Shown here in pieces: positions 31,546 through 47,015 of a stretch of DNA of 64,000 nucleotides. The DNA comes from Sabethes cyaneus. Taxonomy: Eukaryota; Arthropoda; Insecta; Diptera; Culicidae. The stretch is from positions 9,776,768-9,840,767 of the forward strand of contig NC_071355.1 of the NCBI RefSeq assembly GCF_943734655.1. Reading direction: 5' to 3'. The translations under genes and the position numbers were made by a program. The number at the start of each line of letters is the position of its first letter. Position 1 is the first letter of the stretch. The notes beneath the pieces were generated by a model. That model was not told where the DNA came from, made no database searches, and saw only the letters and a program-made list of their open reading frames with translations.

Positions 31546-32179
31546 TAATTTGTATAATTTATTCAAAATATTGATAATTCGAAAAATGATGATGCTTCTC
31601 CATTTCTCTCAGATTTTCGAAAAAAAACCTCAGTTTTCACTGCATGCCGCTTCAAAAGGGATCCCGAGCAACCATTTCTTAAAATTTCTTTGTTTGTATC
31701 AGCTTATAAAGACGTCAATAGTAAGAATCGATGGCGATAATTACCATTTCGAGAAGAAATCTATAGAAACTCGGTAGAAACCTTAACAAATATCTTTACT
31801 AAAATATCGACACAATCCGTCATCTTCGAAAATAAATATCACTTTCTGTCACCAATTCGTTATTAACGGAAAACTAGCAGTCATTACGTTTTCGTCGGAA
31901 AGCCCAATTTCGGAAGTAATTTTTGGGTATAAAACAGGGGTTATGTATTTAAAAATGTATTCACTACATTCTTTTTGCCAATCTGAACACAGCGAATATA
32001 TTTTCATGAAGAGAATTTTTGTTTCAAACAAAAAACTGCTTTTGAATGACTTTTGAATTGCTTGGCCTACATATTGTTCGATTCGGGTCCTACATTCATT
32101 CATTCCTACATTCATACATGTGCATATATTCATGTATACGCATCGATGCCATTCTTTAATATCCTTTGTCAATGTTCAA
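31546..32179. other. Unassigned AT-rich sequence
   Basis: No supported coding or repeat structure; short Met/Cys-rich frames only. Confidence 0.3.
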
Positions 32180-34407
32180 AGATCCAGAGCGGTGGAGCTG
32201 GGAACGGGCTAGTGATGGGCAAAATGCAGGATCGCGGAGTGGACTGGAAAGCGATCAAAGAAAGGATGTGCGTGTTGAGGATAAAAGGCCGTTGCTCCAA
32301 CCATCATAAACGTGCATTGTCCACACGAAGGTAGACCCGACGACGAGAAGGAAACGTTCTATGCGCAGCTGGAGGCAACCGGTGATAGGGACCCATAGTT
32401 TGCACACCGACACGAACGATAACGGCCAGCGATGCATCAACTTTGCAGCTTTCCGAGACTTGGTGGTCAAAATCACTTTCTTTCCTCACAATGATATCCA
32501 CAAAGCCACCTGGAGATCACCTAACCAACGAACTTCGAACCAAATCGACCCTATTCTCATCGAGAGCCGGTTTTTCTCGAACATCACCAACGTACGCTCC
32601 CTACGGGGTGCGGATATCGACTCGGACCATTACCTAGTAACAATACAAGTGAGCTCAAAACTATCGACGGTTTATACCTCGCGACAAAACCGCCCTCCTC
32701 GGTTCAACTTCCGGTAGCAAAAAAAACCCGCCAGTTGCCGAAAACTACGCGCACGTACTGGATGAAGCTCTGCCTTCCTCTGTGGAGCTAGATGCTTCGA
32801 CCGTCGAAAACGGATGTAGTATGATACGCTCAGCCGTCAACGAGGCCGCGACCGCGGTGCTAGCAGTGGAAACCTCGAGTGCACGAAATGATTGGTTTGA
32901 CGGGGAATGCCAAGAAGCGATAGAGAGGAAAAAAAGACCTTGAAAAAATTATCTAAGCATATAATATCCACGAGAGAGAATTTGGCTAAGTATCGACGAG
33001 TACGGAATGATTTGACCACGATCCTGAGGAGGAAAAGCTCCAGAAGGAGGACAGAGATCGTGAGGAGCTGGAACAACTATACCGAGCTAATGACATGCGC
33101 AAGTTTTACTAGAAAGTGAACCAAACTCGTAAGGGCTACACACCAAAAACTGACATGTGTAGCGACGAGTCGACAGGTGGAAGCAGTATCTCGATGAGCA
33201 CCTCAACGGCGATATAACACCAGGAGACGCTATGAAAGTTAATCTCGGAGTGCCTACAAACGACAACAGCGTGCCGGCTCCCGATCTCGAAGAGATCCGG
33301 CGAGAAATCCGTCAGCTGAAGAATAATAGCGCCGCCGGGAAGGACCGACTCCCGGCAGAGCTCTACAAAAATGGCCAAGAACCGCTAGCAACGGCACTTC
33401 ATTGGATAATTTCTAGGATTTGGGAGAAGGATAAACTACCGGAGGAGTAGATGGAAGGTGTAGTCTGTTCCATCTATAAAAAGGACGACCAACTAGACTG
33501 CTGTAATTACCGCGACATCACGTTGGTCAACGCCGCCTACAAGGTGCTCTCCCAGATTTTGTTGCGTCGTCTATCCCCAATAGCAAGAGAATTCGTAGGG
33601 CAGTATCAAGCGGGCTTCATGGGGGCCCCTGCTACGGCGGATCAAATTTTTACTCTCCGTCAAATCCTCCAGAAATGTCGAGAGTACAACGTGCTCATAT
33701 TTTCGTGGATTTCAGCGCAGCATACGATACAGTTGAACGCGAACAGCTATGGCAGATAATGCACGACGGGACGGTTTTCCGGACAAACTGATGCGGCTCA
33801 TCAAAGCTACTCTGGAGTGAGTGATGTGCTACGTGCGCGTTTCGGGGACACTCTCGAGTCCTTTCGAATCGCGCAGAGGGTTGCGGCAAGGGGATAGACT
33901 GTCCTGTATGTTATTCAATATCGCTACTGAAAGTGTGATCCGGCGAGCGGGCATCGAAACGAGGGGAACGATCTTCATGTAAGAGTAGCCAAGTCCTAGC
34001 CTTTGCAGACGACCTCGACATCAGTACTAGAAACCATGGGACGGTGGAGATAATCTATGCCAGACTAAAAACGGAGGCTAGGAGGATAGGGTTACAAATT
34101 AATGCGTTGAAAACCAAATATATGATACGAAGAGGCTCCCGAGAAAGTAACGTTTGCCTCCCACGGACAGTGACTACTGACGGCGATGAACTGGAAGTGG
34201 TTGATGAGTTCGTATGTTTGGGATCTCTGGTCACCGCCGACAATTATACGAGTAAGGAGATCCAACGACGCATTCAAGCTGGAAATCGAGCCTACTTTTC
34301 CCTTCGCAAGACGTTTCGATCAAGGAGCATACGCCGCCGCACAAAGCTGACGATGTACAAAACGCTCATCAGACCGGTAGTCCTCTACGGACTTGAGACA
34401 GTAACTT
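32180..34407 (+). mobile_element. Main-family LINE, copy J (sense)
   Basis: Plus-strand copy with the order endonuclease (KATWRSPNQRTSNQIDPIL, about 32505-32555; RGADIDSDHYLVTIQ, 32604-32650), connector (DLEEIRREIRQLKNN, about 33280-33325), RT (VNAAYKVLSQILLRRLSPIA, 33525-33585; frameshifted through the YDTVERE segment; degraded FADDLD near 34005) and post-RT (DEFVCLGSLVTADN, about 34205). Many stops and several internal deletions. It stops at about 34407 where the dispersed repeat copy 2 begins. Confidence 0.9.
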
Positions 34408-34429
34408 GCCACTGGTGTTACAATTATAA

Positions 34430-34985
34430 TCATCTTCACTATTGCTATCATATTTGTTACTGTCGCCTTTATTGTATTGTTTTGGATGTAATTAATTATA
34501 ATGATTATTGTTATTTTCTCATTTCTCTTCTTTATTAGAGTGATTCGCATGTCTTGTGACTAACCGCGTTAACGGTATTCAACTAACAATATAAAACTAT
34601 CATGAATGACGCTGTTTGTCTCCCTAATGTCCTAATGCTGATGAGCTACTGGTCGGAGAGTCCATCAAGTCGGACGGTGGCAACTTACCGGCGGCCTGCT
34701 CCTCTCCATTCTTGCTGCTGTCGTCGCAGTCGGGCTCAGTGGATCTCTCGAAAAGCTTTATAGCCTCGATATGCATTTTGTTCTGTCCATTGCCCAATCC
34801 TGGCAGACTTCAACTGGAATTCCACTTCTAACTAAATCTTTTTAGAGTAAAGCTCTTCAAGTAAAAACAGGTATTCGATTCTCTGGCTGATTCAAGCGAT
34901 AGCGAAGGGCTGTCCTCAATATACCATCATTCTCACTTTCTAAAATATGGTTATAGTACATAATATATGGCCATGGTATGAGGAC
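34430..34985. repeat. Dispersed repeat, copy 2
   Basis: Same-orientation homologue of 10200-10748, inserted at or fused to the 3' end of LINE copy J. Differences are spread without codon periodicity. Confidence 0.85.
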
Positions 34986-35526
34986 TACACGCTTACACGC
35001 CGATTGTTTAAGTAGGATTCGTTCAAATGGGCACTTAGCTCTTTTGAACCAATGAAACCTCCAGATTCGGGTGGTATTCTGACCGTTTCCTTGCAGAAAA
35101 TGGACAGGATTATAATGTTAAAGCTTATCAATATTTTTCGAGCCAATTTCACTTTGGGACTTATTCTGGAGAATTAACGGAAAGCAGGCAGATACCTAAA
35201 AGTATACCTAAGGCCGATAAAAAAGAGAAAACCTAGCAAAAGGCTTTAAGACCAATAAGTTTGACATCACCGCTTCTCAATATGATAGTGTCGTTGCATG
35301 GAAATCAGCATGCATACCAACACGATAAATCTAAGGAAACTGCATTGCTCTGCCTTGTGTCGTTACCATCATTCTCACTATCCGTTGTTATCCGACGTTT
35401 ACGTTTCTTAATTGTTCATAACAGATTATTACCTACTACTAACAACTCTGTTCTCGTCGTGAAAATACTGAAATCACTAAAAAATGCAACTGGACTCTGA
35501 CGATCTACACCTTAAGAATATTTTTA
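34986..35526. other. Unassigned sequence
   Basis: AT-rich; no supported feature. Confidence 0.3.
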
Positions 35527-35699
35527 GATCATCAGCATGTGGTAATCGTAGGACAGAAATATGTGGGGTCCGAGATGGCTGCCCTGCCGAATATCTGAGG
35601 TGGCACGGAATGTATTGGATCTGCCATCACCGATGATTGGTGTATAAAACGCCAAGAATTGCTCTGGTTTATTTGGTTTTCTGTTGTCAACCAAGGTAT
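35527..35699 (-). mobile_element. Jockey-like reverse transcriptase scrap
   Basis: Minus strand reads FRATSDIRQGSHLGPHIFL, matching the RT motif S-G-V-P-Q-G-S-x-L-G-P of Jockey-type LINEs. It is cut at 35699, where a CCCAAGTAACAATTC motif begins. Confidence 0.5.
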
Positions 35700-37530
35700 C
35701 CCAAGTAACAATTCTAAAGCCACTTGGTTTTGCTTGGTTCAACATGAATGGCACAGAACCTAAAAGAATTCCTTGTGGAACCGGAAATGTTAAACTTATC
35801 AACTTGAGATTAGTCTAAAACTTATCAAATCAAAATTCTGTTCACCTTTGTCAGTTCGAATACAAACCACTGGATCATCATGTATTGTCGTAAAAAATGT
35901 ATTCCGCTTTTTAAAATGTACACAATCTCCTGGAACATTGCTAGGCTTATTTTCTTCTTTGCAGCCCCATTAATTATAACGGTTCCTTTTTTCATGTTCG
36001 CCTTCCTTCTTCGTCCGATCTTCTCGATTCGTCATTTTTTTTCTGATTGGCTACGTTTCGTTTTACATGCTTCACTATGTAAGGTAAAGGTTGTTTGTTA
36101 GTACGATTAGTATCCAATAACTAATATCGCATTTTTTTCTATTGCGTGATTTTTTTCACATTTTACTCGTAAATACAGGTATTACGTTTAATCCGAAAAG
36201 TTTTAATTTATACCCAAAAACTGTTTTTTTTTTGCTTTTATAATTAGTTCCGAAACCAAGAATTTTTATCAAAACAAAATGTTTTTTTCTTTCTTTAATC
36301 TTTCATCGTTAGTTGGAAGGAATGATTAGGCCTATTCGCTAGGGATTTATCATATTACTTGGGACGATACGCACGTGCTCTGTGAAGATGTCTTAACCAT
36401 AGTACACAGTCAAATCTATCTAACTTTAAAGAAGAGGTTAAAGAGAAGTTCTAACTGCTTCTAACAGCTAACAACGTTACACGCGTTAAACGAGTTCTGC
36501 TAGACACGTTTTGTGGTAGCACTGTTTTAAGCAACCTACTACTCGCTCGTTTGCTTCCGTATTTTTTCCGGTTAAATAATTTGTTACATTAACTGTAAGT
36601 CTTCAGTTGACGATTGTTGTTATAACTTTCGAAAAGTAGAAAAAGTAGAAAGGATTTTATTTTATGCTGTTTTTTTTTGTTTGTTTATAAACTAAGCTTA
36701 ATAGAGAGAAAGAGAGATAAAAAAGTTTCCACCGAATGTGTGTGTTCGAATGTCGCGCAATGCTAAGTAATGCAAGTATAGCAATGAATTTTGATCGTCA
36801 CTTTCCTACAAAAAACACTTATCTCCTTTTCCGTTCATGTAAATTGCTTCCCGAAAGCAAAAGCTTTTTATGTATGTAAATAAATTACTTCTAAACGTTA
36901 AATAGTCGCCTTTAGTTGCATCATTTTAGTGTACACTTTTACATTAGTCAAGTGCTCTTGTCTTGGAGGAGTCCTAACTAACTAACCAATACGAATACTA
37001 ACATTCTTTCACAACGTTAACTGACTATTAGCTTAAGCTTAAATTTGATTCTCCGCTTCAGAGAGGGGGGGGGGGGCATTTTTGCGTGAATTTGTTAAAC
37101 AGTTTTTTAAATTATTTATCATATATTAAACAGAGCTCACCTTCGAAAGGGCAGGGGAGTAACGTAGCGGTAGAAACCATTCGTAAAAGAAAGATAACTA
37201 GGTATTGTCCTGGAATGCAAACTGCACCTTAATTGATTGTTAACGAAAAAAAAAATTCGAATACTTTTCCATCATCGCTCGAACTGAGCCTGAGTATGTC
37301 CTGTTTATTTTTGTTTACACTACTGTGCTTTGATTGGACTTAAGTGTGGACGGAGATTTCTGTTCAGAGTGACCCGAAAGCGGCGAGAGCGATTAAAGTT
37401 GCGCCTACCGAAGTTGACAACCTTCTGTCTGTCAGTCAGTACGTCAGTCGGGTAGCAAAATCAGAGTCAATCAAAGTAGGCAGCTAACTGGTGGTAGATT
37501 GTTTGTTTTCTCGATTAGATTTTGGGGTTT
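35700..37530. other. Possible MITE, then formin 3' UTR/flank
   Basis: Starts with CCCAAGTAAC (35700), and ATTACTTGGG ends at 36363: possibly a degraded 664-bp relative of the CCCAAGTAAC elements, without a clear target duplication. From about 36400 to 37530 lies AT-rich sequence immediately downstream of the formin stop, probably its 3' UTR, with an AATAAA at about 36880. G-run of ten at about 37065. Confidence 0.35.
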
Positions 37531-40500
37531 TTATTTGCCTTTCACCTTCGTAGCACTGGCTGTGGTTGGGCGCATGAAACCTCCGGTGCGCGAGGAAACG
37601 CTCGCGGTACTGCGGGTCGAACTGACCCGCGCGGAACCACTCGAACCGGACGAGGCTCCGCCCGCCGAATTGGCAATGCTCGTATTGCTGGAAGTTTTAG
37701 TTTGCAGTTTGCTGCGGATTGTGTTTTGATTTTGGTTTTCTTTAAAGCTAGTACTGGGTCCGAGTGAGCTGGAACCGGAGGATTTCAGGGGCGGTTTTCT
37801 AGCGGCGACGATGGTTGCCGAAGTCGGGCCTATACTGGAACCACTGGAACTGCTGCGACTCGCTGGCGTCCCGGACAGGGTCGTCCTGGTGCTGCCAGCA
37901 CTCAGCGGTCTCTTGGAGGGTGAACTGTGAGCCGAAAGTGACGTTGGCACTGTACTGGCCGTGGCCGCCAGCCCACTCGATGTGGTTAGGGGTGATGACT
38001 TTGGACGTAATGGCACCTTTTTGACTGTTTTTGTGGACACCGCACTGCTCAGCGAGGAGCGCGACGATCGCAAACTGGTTCGTGAGTTGCTTCGCTCAAC
38101 ATCGAGCTGACTTTTGGCGACATTTGGGCCGGTCAGCGGCGATTCGGATTTTCTCATCGAATTTGTTCGACGTGGTAACAGGTTCTTATTGACTAGAGAG
38201 GGCGGAGTTCCCCTCAGGGATTTGCTACGCTCCAAGGCAGACTGGTTTTTGCTTATCAACAGGCTGGGAAGATTGGGGCTTACTCTGTTCAAGGATTTTT
38301 TCGGACTACCGTCCAAAGCACCGCTAGGGGGTTTAATCGTTTTGGTTTTGGAATCCGAACCGTAGTCGTTGCAGGACGAAGTGCTGTCTTTACCGTGCGA
38401 CGGTGTATCGGAGACTAAACTTTGTGTTTCTTCGAAACCCTCGTCGTTTAACTCGTGACTGATCAGCTTCACCGTGCCGGATGGCTCGCGGGATATTTCT
38501 TTCGATGGACTCCAGCTTCTTTCCGGCGTGGGTGATTTGAGACTGCGGATAGCCTGGCGTACGTCTTCCTGGCTAATTCTGCTCAAGTTTCGCCCGGTTC
38601 GTGTGATTTTGCCAGATGCGTCCGAAGTCTTGGTACGTTCGTCGACTCCGCTGGAGCTGTTCAGCTTGTCCTGCCAACGTTTTAGGCGTAGTTCTTTCTG
38701 CTTCTCCGTTGATTCGATCTCCGCTACAGCGGCTACCACGGGACTTCGAATGGATTCCATCGAAAGCGGGTTATCCGGAAGCGATTCCGGCGAGGTAGTT
38801 TCGTTGCCGCTGCTCAGGTCGACGGGTCGCTTGAACCGTCGCGTCCTGCGCGTCGATGAGAACCGATCGAACTGGCCATCCCCCAAGGGTTCGCACTCGG
38901 TGAGACTGTTCAGGGTGCCCTTGGTTTCCGATTCGTTGGCGAGTTCTGTCGGTTGGTGGAGCTTCCGGCACGAACTGCTCACGATCGGTGTTTGATGATC
39001 GCGGTTAAAGCTCTTCCTAATCGATGGCGGTGTTTCGATGTTGTCCGAATCGATTTCTATTTTGTTGTTCGTTATCTCGTCGTAGACGTGGTGCGTTCGA
39101 CGTGCTCTTCTTGGCGGAGGTGCAACGGATGGTATCTCTATCGGTAACTGGTTATCACTGGTGCTGGTGCAGGATGAATTGATCGAAGAAATGGTCGACG
39201 AAGTGTTATCGTTTGGCCGGATGTAAATGGACTGCTTTTCGGGCCTTGATTTCGTGTCCACGGTCTTCGACCTGGCGTTGTCGCTTCCGTGGGACTGCCG
39301 AATGTAGATGGATTGTTTGTTGTCGTCGTTGGAGCTTGCAGAAGGCTTCGGAGAAGTGACCGTACTCTCCGGTTGCGAGACATTGTCCGATCCTCTTCGG
39401 ATGTAGATTTGCAAGCGGTCGGACGGAGGTCGATCACCCAACGATTGGATCACCGACTTGCGCTTGTCTTCCTCTAGGATGGATTGCAGACTTGAGCTTG
39501 GTGGTGCTCCTTCTCTCGATCGCTGCCTTCGGTACCGTCGAGCATCCGTGTCTTCTGGACTATTGAGGCTAGATTTACGCAACGCCGATTTGTCTTGGGT
39601 CGATGGAAGAGCACCTAAAAATTACAGAGGAATTAGTATACTCGGAATTTCAGTGTTTTCGTTGCGGGAAGTTACCGGCAATGGCTTCCATGGTGCCCAT
39701 AACGTCAGTCTTCTCTAGAGCACTGGATGGTTTCCAGTCAGGATAAACTCGCTTGTAGGTTGCTGGTAACTGATCGAGAGTATTCTCCGGGGAAGTTACA
39801 GCCGGTTGCTTCTCTTCCGGCAAGGGGTCCAGTTTGCTGCCGCGATCGCTCTCGTTGTCAGTCTCATACGATCGACGGTTGACAGCCAACAGTTTCCTCT
39901 TCTTCTTGTAGTCTTCGTTCTGCTTCTCGTCCGCTTCGTTCGCCTGTAGCCATGATTCGATTTTCTGTCGCCACTCCCTGGAAATTCTTTCATAGTAAGC
40001 GTTCGAGAACAAAGCAGATTAGAAAAGCGCAAATCTCGTTTTGAAGTAGAGACCATTTCCCGACTAAAAGTTGTTAGTTTAATTCGTTCGAAACTGGTTG
40101 GTTAGGCACTTACTTCAAAAGAGACACACCAATAGAACCACACATAAAAGAGGACAATGAAAGTAACGCTAAAAGTATACCTCGGTTTATTTTCCTCCAC
40201 TGGCAGAGGTTTCGATTCGGCTAACGGCGACGGCGAACTCGGTCGTTCCCGATCGTTTCCGAAGTCCACGTTCAGCAGATCTGGACGTTTCTTACTACCG
40301 CTTCCCGAACGGGCTCGGCGAGCCCACGAACGATCTAGACTACCACCGTACGAGACGGACTTCCGTTCCCGATTGCCACTTTCATGGCCAGACGAGCGCA
40401 GGAAGTCCATGAGATTACCTTCGTCCTCCTCTGAGAGAACTCGACTCCGTCTTCTCCGTAGGCTACCGTTCGGTGTGATGTCCGGCGAGGGACAATCCTC

Positions 40501-42762
40501 TCGAAGAAACACCGGTTCCCCATTGCTGGCAAATGATCCGATTCGTCTCCTTGACATCGCAGGACTGTACCGCATGTCATACTGCAATGGATCAAGCAGG
40601 AAGCTATTCTCCGAATCAGATACTGGAGTTCCGGGTTGATTCGCTAAAATATAACAATCATAATTGCACTTTTGGTCCTGCAAGATCAAATAAAAGTTCG
40701 ACTCACATTGCCTTCGCTTCAGTGCAAGCTGCTCCTCACGCTGCTTCCGACGTAGAATCGCCTGTTCCTCCTGAAGCTTTCGCTTCTCATTGTCTTTAAC
40801 CGCGTGCTGGAACCGGTCGCTGAAGTTATGGAAGATCTTGAAGCATTCTTCCATCTTGAATGTCGCCACGTCTTCGCAGAAAAAGTCTGCCAACTGTATT
40901 CGCATCGCTTCCAGTTCTTTCAGTGCTCGCTGAAGCATAACAACGTCCCTTTCAGCACCCTGCAATCAATTACGTATTATTTTTACCAATAAAAAACCTT
41001 TCTTACTGTGCACTTACGATAATAAACTCCCCCATCTGATACTTAATATCCTCTTCGGTCTTTGGAAGTTCGATCTGACGTTTAATTTTCTTAATTCGAC
41101 TATCAATGGCATTGATCTCGTTGCTTATTTGCTCCACTGTCGTTCTGGAAAAACACAGACAAAAGTTGAAACTCAATCCTAGAACTCTACTTTCTAGCAG
41201 TAAAATTACTTAGTCGCATTTTCCAGCGTCGACATTTGGCTCGGGAACTCCAGCAGCGCGACATTTTTCTTCTCGGCCTGCAGTGCCACAAAGTGTATCA
41301 AATTCATGCCCGGTTTGTTGGCCCGGATGTCGGTCAGCTTCTGCAGCGAGGATAGCTTTACGCCGACCGCATTCCCAGCGTATCCTCCCGAGTTGAGAAA
41401 ATTGCCGGCCACCACGACCATGTACAGCACTTCCTGCAGGGCCTTGTTATTCATCAGATCTGACACAAAAGATAAACAAAAATTATTGTCTAATAGCACT
41501 GCACTGCTTGACACCGAACACTCACCTTCACCCGCGTAGAGCATTGCATTTATATTTGGTTCCAGATAAATTAGGTTCGCTTTAAACTCTTCCTTCAGTA
41601 ACATACTTTCGATTCGTAACTTGTAGCTAAAACAATCAAACAAACAATCGTTAGAAAACCAAACCCCAAGAAAATCCCACCCTCAAACGTACTTAGGCAC
41701 TTGAATCAGCTGCAGCAGAAACTTCTCCGCATTCCCTAGCCTATTATTGTCTCCGTCGAACGATTTGAGCATTTCCAGTTCGTCCACCTCCGGCAGAATT
41801 TTCAGCAGCCCGCGCAGCTTCTCCGCTCCGATGTCCTCGTGTTCGCCGTTCCGTATCAGCTGAATGATGTCCTCGTTGGAGGTACGGAACTGCTTCAGGA
41901 AGATGTTCACGTTCAAGCTGCGCTTGCCGTCGAGCAGTGTGATTTCGTTCTCTTTGCGGGACTTTCGCTCCAGCGTATTATCGCAACCGCCGGCCGCCGT
42001 ACCGTCGCGGCCAAGTTTCGGCGAACCCTGGGCTTGCTGCAGACAGAACAGGCCCTCCATCTCGTCCCAGTTCAGGTCGGCCATGGGGCTGTCCTGGTGC
42101 GAGTCCGCCACGATGGACCAAATGTTTGGTTTGCCGAACACTTTCTGCGGAGGAATTTTGTTCCAGTTGATGGTTTTCATCTTGGAACGGGGGATTGGAG
42201 TTTCCTGCTGGGGCAGCGGCTTGATTACTTCGATTTGGGCTTCCGGCGTTTTTGGTCTGTTCAGTTCGTTGGCTTTCACCGAGAGTAAGTTCGGCGCCGG
42301 AGGGGCAGGAGGTGCGGGTGGTATCGGAGGACCACCGCGAGCTGACGGACCACCGGCCATTGGTGGTGGCGGCGGGGGAGGTACACAAGGAGGTGGAGGC
42401 GGGGGAGGCGGTGCCAAGTTTGGTGGTGGAGGAGGAGGTGGGGGTGCTTGAGCCACCGGGAAGGATGATGGCGATGAGTGGGTGGAGCTAATGTTGTTCG
42501 ATCCCGACGAGGGAGGGCCCACCGATTGCCTTCGGGTTGGACTAGTGATATCGCTTCGATTGCAGTGCGGGCAAGCGAACTTCTGTATGCTGGGCGCACG
42601 CAGCAGGCGCACGGAAGCGTCCTTATTTTCTACCAGAGTCGCACGGTGCACCAGCGTTTCCGCGGTGTCCCAGATGATGTCGCTGATCGGCTCCTTCGGG
42701 TCGATCTGTAGCAGGTGCTGCAGAATACTGAGAAACGGTATTTCTTGCGGAGTACCGGCGAC
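37531..42762 (-). CDS. form3: INF2/FHDC1-type formin, eight 3' exons (FH1-FH2-tail)
   Basis: Actin-nucleating formin closest to FHDC1/INF2 and Drosophila Form3. Exons on the minus strand: 42762-41693, 41626-41526, 41459-41210, 41146-41018, 40959-40707, 40643-40181, 39977-39676, 39614-37531. All have GT..AG introns and joining phases, about 1549 residues. The first exon ends the inhibitory region (PFLSILQHLLQIDPKEP) and carries FH1 (Pro runs of 8, 8 and 7 at about 42320-42450). FH2 starts MKTINWNKIPPQKVFGKPNI and includes LNVNIFLKQF, GNFLNSGGYAGNAVG and NKPGMNLIHF (the GNFLN...G core), ending near DFFCEDVATFKMEECFKIF. The Ser/Arg-rich tail repeats IYIR three times and ends basic (TTASATKVKGK). 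In exon 41146-41018 two extra bases near 41099 break the frame (IDS | RIKKIK). The 5' part of the gene lies across a 14-kb intron at 56989 and beyond. Confidence 0.95.
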
Positions 42763-42929
42763 CTGTGCGGGAAAAGGACACTGCTATTATCTGGCGCTTC
42801 TATGACCAAGCATTGCATGTATTTATGTATTTATTTTAATTCATATGTTCATATCAAGTTCTATCAGTTTGAACACGAAAAAAGCCAGACCAATAAATAA
42901 TGTGGCCATTTTCAAAATTTCACTGTTAT

Positions 42930-43705
42930 GCGTCAAGAGTGTATGCGATCATAGTAGACATTTGTTGCTAGGATGAGTTCATTTATTTATTAAGCACATC
43001 GTTATGATCGCCATCCGATTCTACACGCTCGAATTGACAATCCCGGACTATCCACTCGTAGATTGTCTGAATTGTTGAAATATCACAAATCCGCGGTGTG
43101 TTTTGAAACGATTTCAAAAACAGATTGGCAAAATCGACAAAAAAAACCGAAAGTGGCAACAAACCGAATGCATTTGAACTGAAAAGTTAAGTTGTGGCTG
43201 TTTTCAAATGAAACTCTTGAAGTTGTCTTCGAGAGAAGTGGTAAAAATGACAGGAACTTCGTTCCAGAAAGCAAAGCTTGGGGCTAGTTTAGAATAAAAC
43301 TAGTTTTCCCGGACAGCTACAGGTGACAGCTAATGTAATAAAATTGCATAGTTTTTTAAAAGCCATTTTTTAAAAAAAGTTTCTTCAGAAAAGGTTTCTG
43401 CCTTTTATGGAGCAGCATAATCACCTTTTCTGGCCCAACTTGACAGGTTATCGCAAGTATTCAATTTCCATCAAACAGTGGTATAGTGACAATGGCGTCA
43501 CCGTGGTTCCCAAGGAATCCGGCTAGTATCCCGGAGCTAAGACCGTTTGAGAAATACTGATCATTTGTGAAGGGCAAACTGAAGAATAAGGGCGGAATTA
43601 CAAGCGACGAGAAACAGTTCAAACAAAAATGGAATTTGACTGCCAAAATAGTTGGTGATGAGGATGATGAGCTGTGTTCAGGGAAATGTTCGAGCAATTA
43701 GAGCA
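42930..43705 (+). pseudogene. Tc1/mariner-type transposase remnant 1
   Basis: Plus-strand frames give the C-terminal catalytic region of a mosquito ITm-type transposase with frameshifts: WPNLTGYRKYSISIKQWYSD, GVTVVPKESG, then PELRPFEKYWSF-like (with a stop at W) and KGKLKNKGGITSDEKQFKQK. This equals the usual NPPNCPELRPIEKYWALVK block. Upstream, TDWQNRQKKPKVATNR may be the N-terminal part. Dead copy in the formin intron. Confidence 0.6.
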
Positions 43706-43857
43706 ATTTCAAGGAGTAAGGTTTCATTTAAAAATAAAAGATAAATCGTTTCGCTCTAACCAAATATTCGTATTCTGTCTTTATCGGTCACTGTTTAGTC
43801 CGCGACGAAAGTAAAGTCAGCAAGAAAAGTATTGAATTGGCTGATACCAACGCGCTG

Positions 43858-46080
<2,223 letters not shown>

Positions 46081-46094
46081 TTGCATGGAGAGTT

Positions 46095-47015
46095 CAAAGT
46101 ACACTAGAATCTCTTTTTACATCCATTGATTTTACGTGATTTCGTTTTTCGTTCACTTTATTACGTCCGAAATTTGAATTAACGTCGCCGTCAAAAATCA
46201 TTAGCTGGTTTTAGACAATTTGAAATAACGCCTTTTCATTTTACGTCCAAATTCCAATTAACGTCCTCTTTTTTACGTTCAAAATTTGAATTAACGTCCT
46301 CTTGATTTGAGGGTTTGAGTGTTTTCATCAGGCGCGCATTGATCTAAAAATGGCGTCGAAAGAACAGCTCGTTTGCAAAAAAATCTGCACAGGTACATTG
46401 AAAATAGAAATCTATCATATTGTGCCATCGGTACAAAAGTTGGGAATCCCCAATTCTACGGTTTCTCTCATCATAAAACGGTTCGAAGAACGTCTGACTG
46501 TCGAAGCGGATGCGGAGAAAAAAGTCGTTCGTATACTGTTAAGGATCACACCCGCTTAACTGGGGACTTGGACGCGAAACTAAAAGGCCAAAATTCGAGC
46601 TAGATTACATACATTCAAGGTTCAGAAGGTCTCAACAGAATACGGTCGCGAAAAACCGTGTCCGGAAGGATCAAAAGCTGACGAAACCACACTGCTGCGT
46701 TATGGCCGACGAGACCTAAAGGGAAAACGGATTTCAACCTGATTCCGAGGAACCAGTATTTCACTGCCAAGAATATGTTTGATGTTCCAGAATACCTCCA
46801 GAATACCTCTCTGATTCCAGAATCAGAAGATGTCGAAGTTTGCCATAAGAGACCTGAACCACCCCAAATTACACCGGAGCTGTGGCCAATCGAAAAATGT
46901 TGGGCTAATATGAAACAAAATCTTCTGAAACATGCTAAAGTAGTCAAAACAGTTGAAGAAAAGAAAAAGCCTTGGGTAAATAGGCAAAAACGAGTCGATT
47001 TTGAGGTTAAGTAAT
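46095..47015 (+). pseudogene. Tc1/mariner-type transposase remnant 2
   Basis: Begins MASKEQLVCKKICTG (46350) with a helix-turn-helix-like SVQKLGIPNSTVSLIIKRFE; then, with frameshifts, VKDHTRLTGDLDAKLKGQN, CCVMADET (around the first catalytic Asp) and PELWPIEKCWANMKQNLLK (the block near the last catalytic acid). The segment with the second Asp is deleted. The 46095-46330 leader carries repeated TTTGAATTAACGTCCTCTT phrases. Confidence 0.75.

Noticed and set aside
37499..42805. Many frames opposite the formin exons, including a Gly-rich one at 41864-42451
   Set aside because: Antisense shadows of the Pro-rich FH1 and Ser-rich tail.
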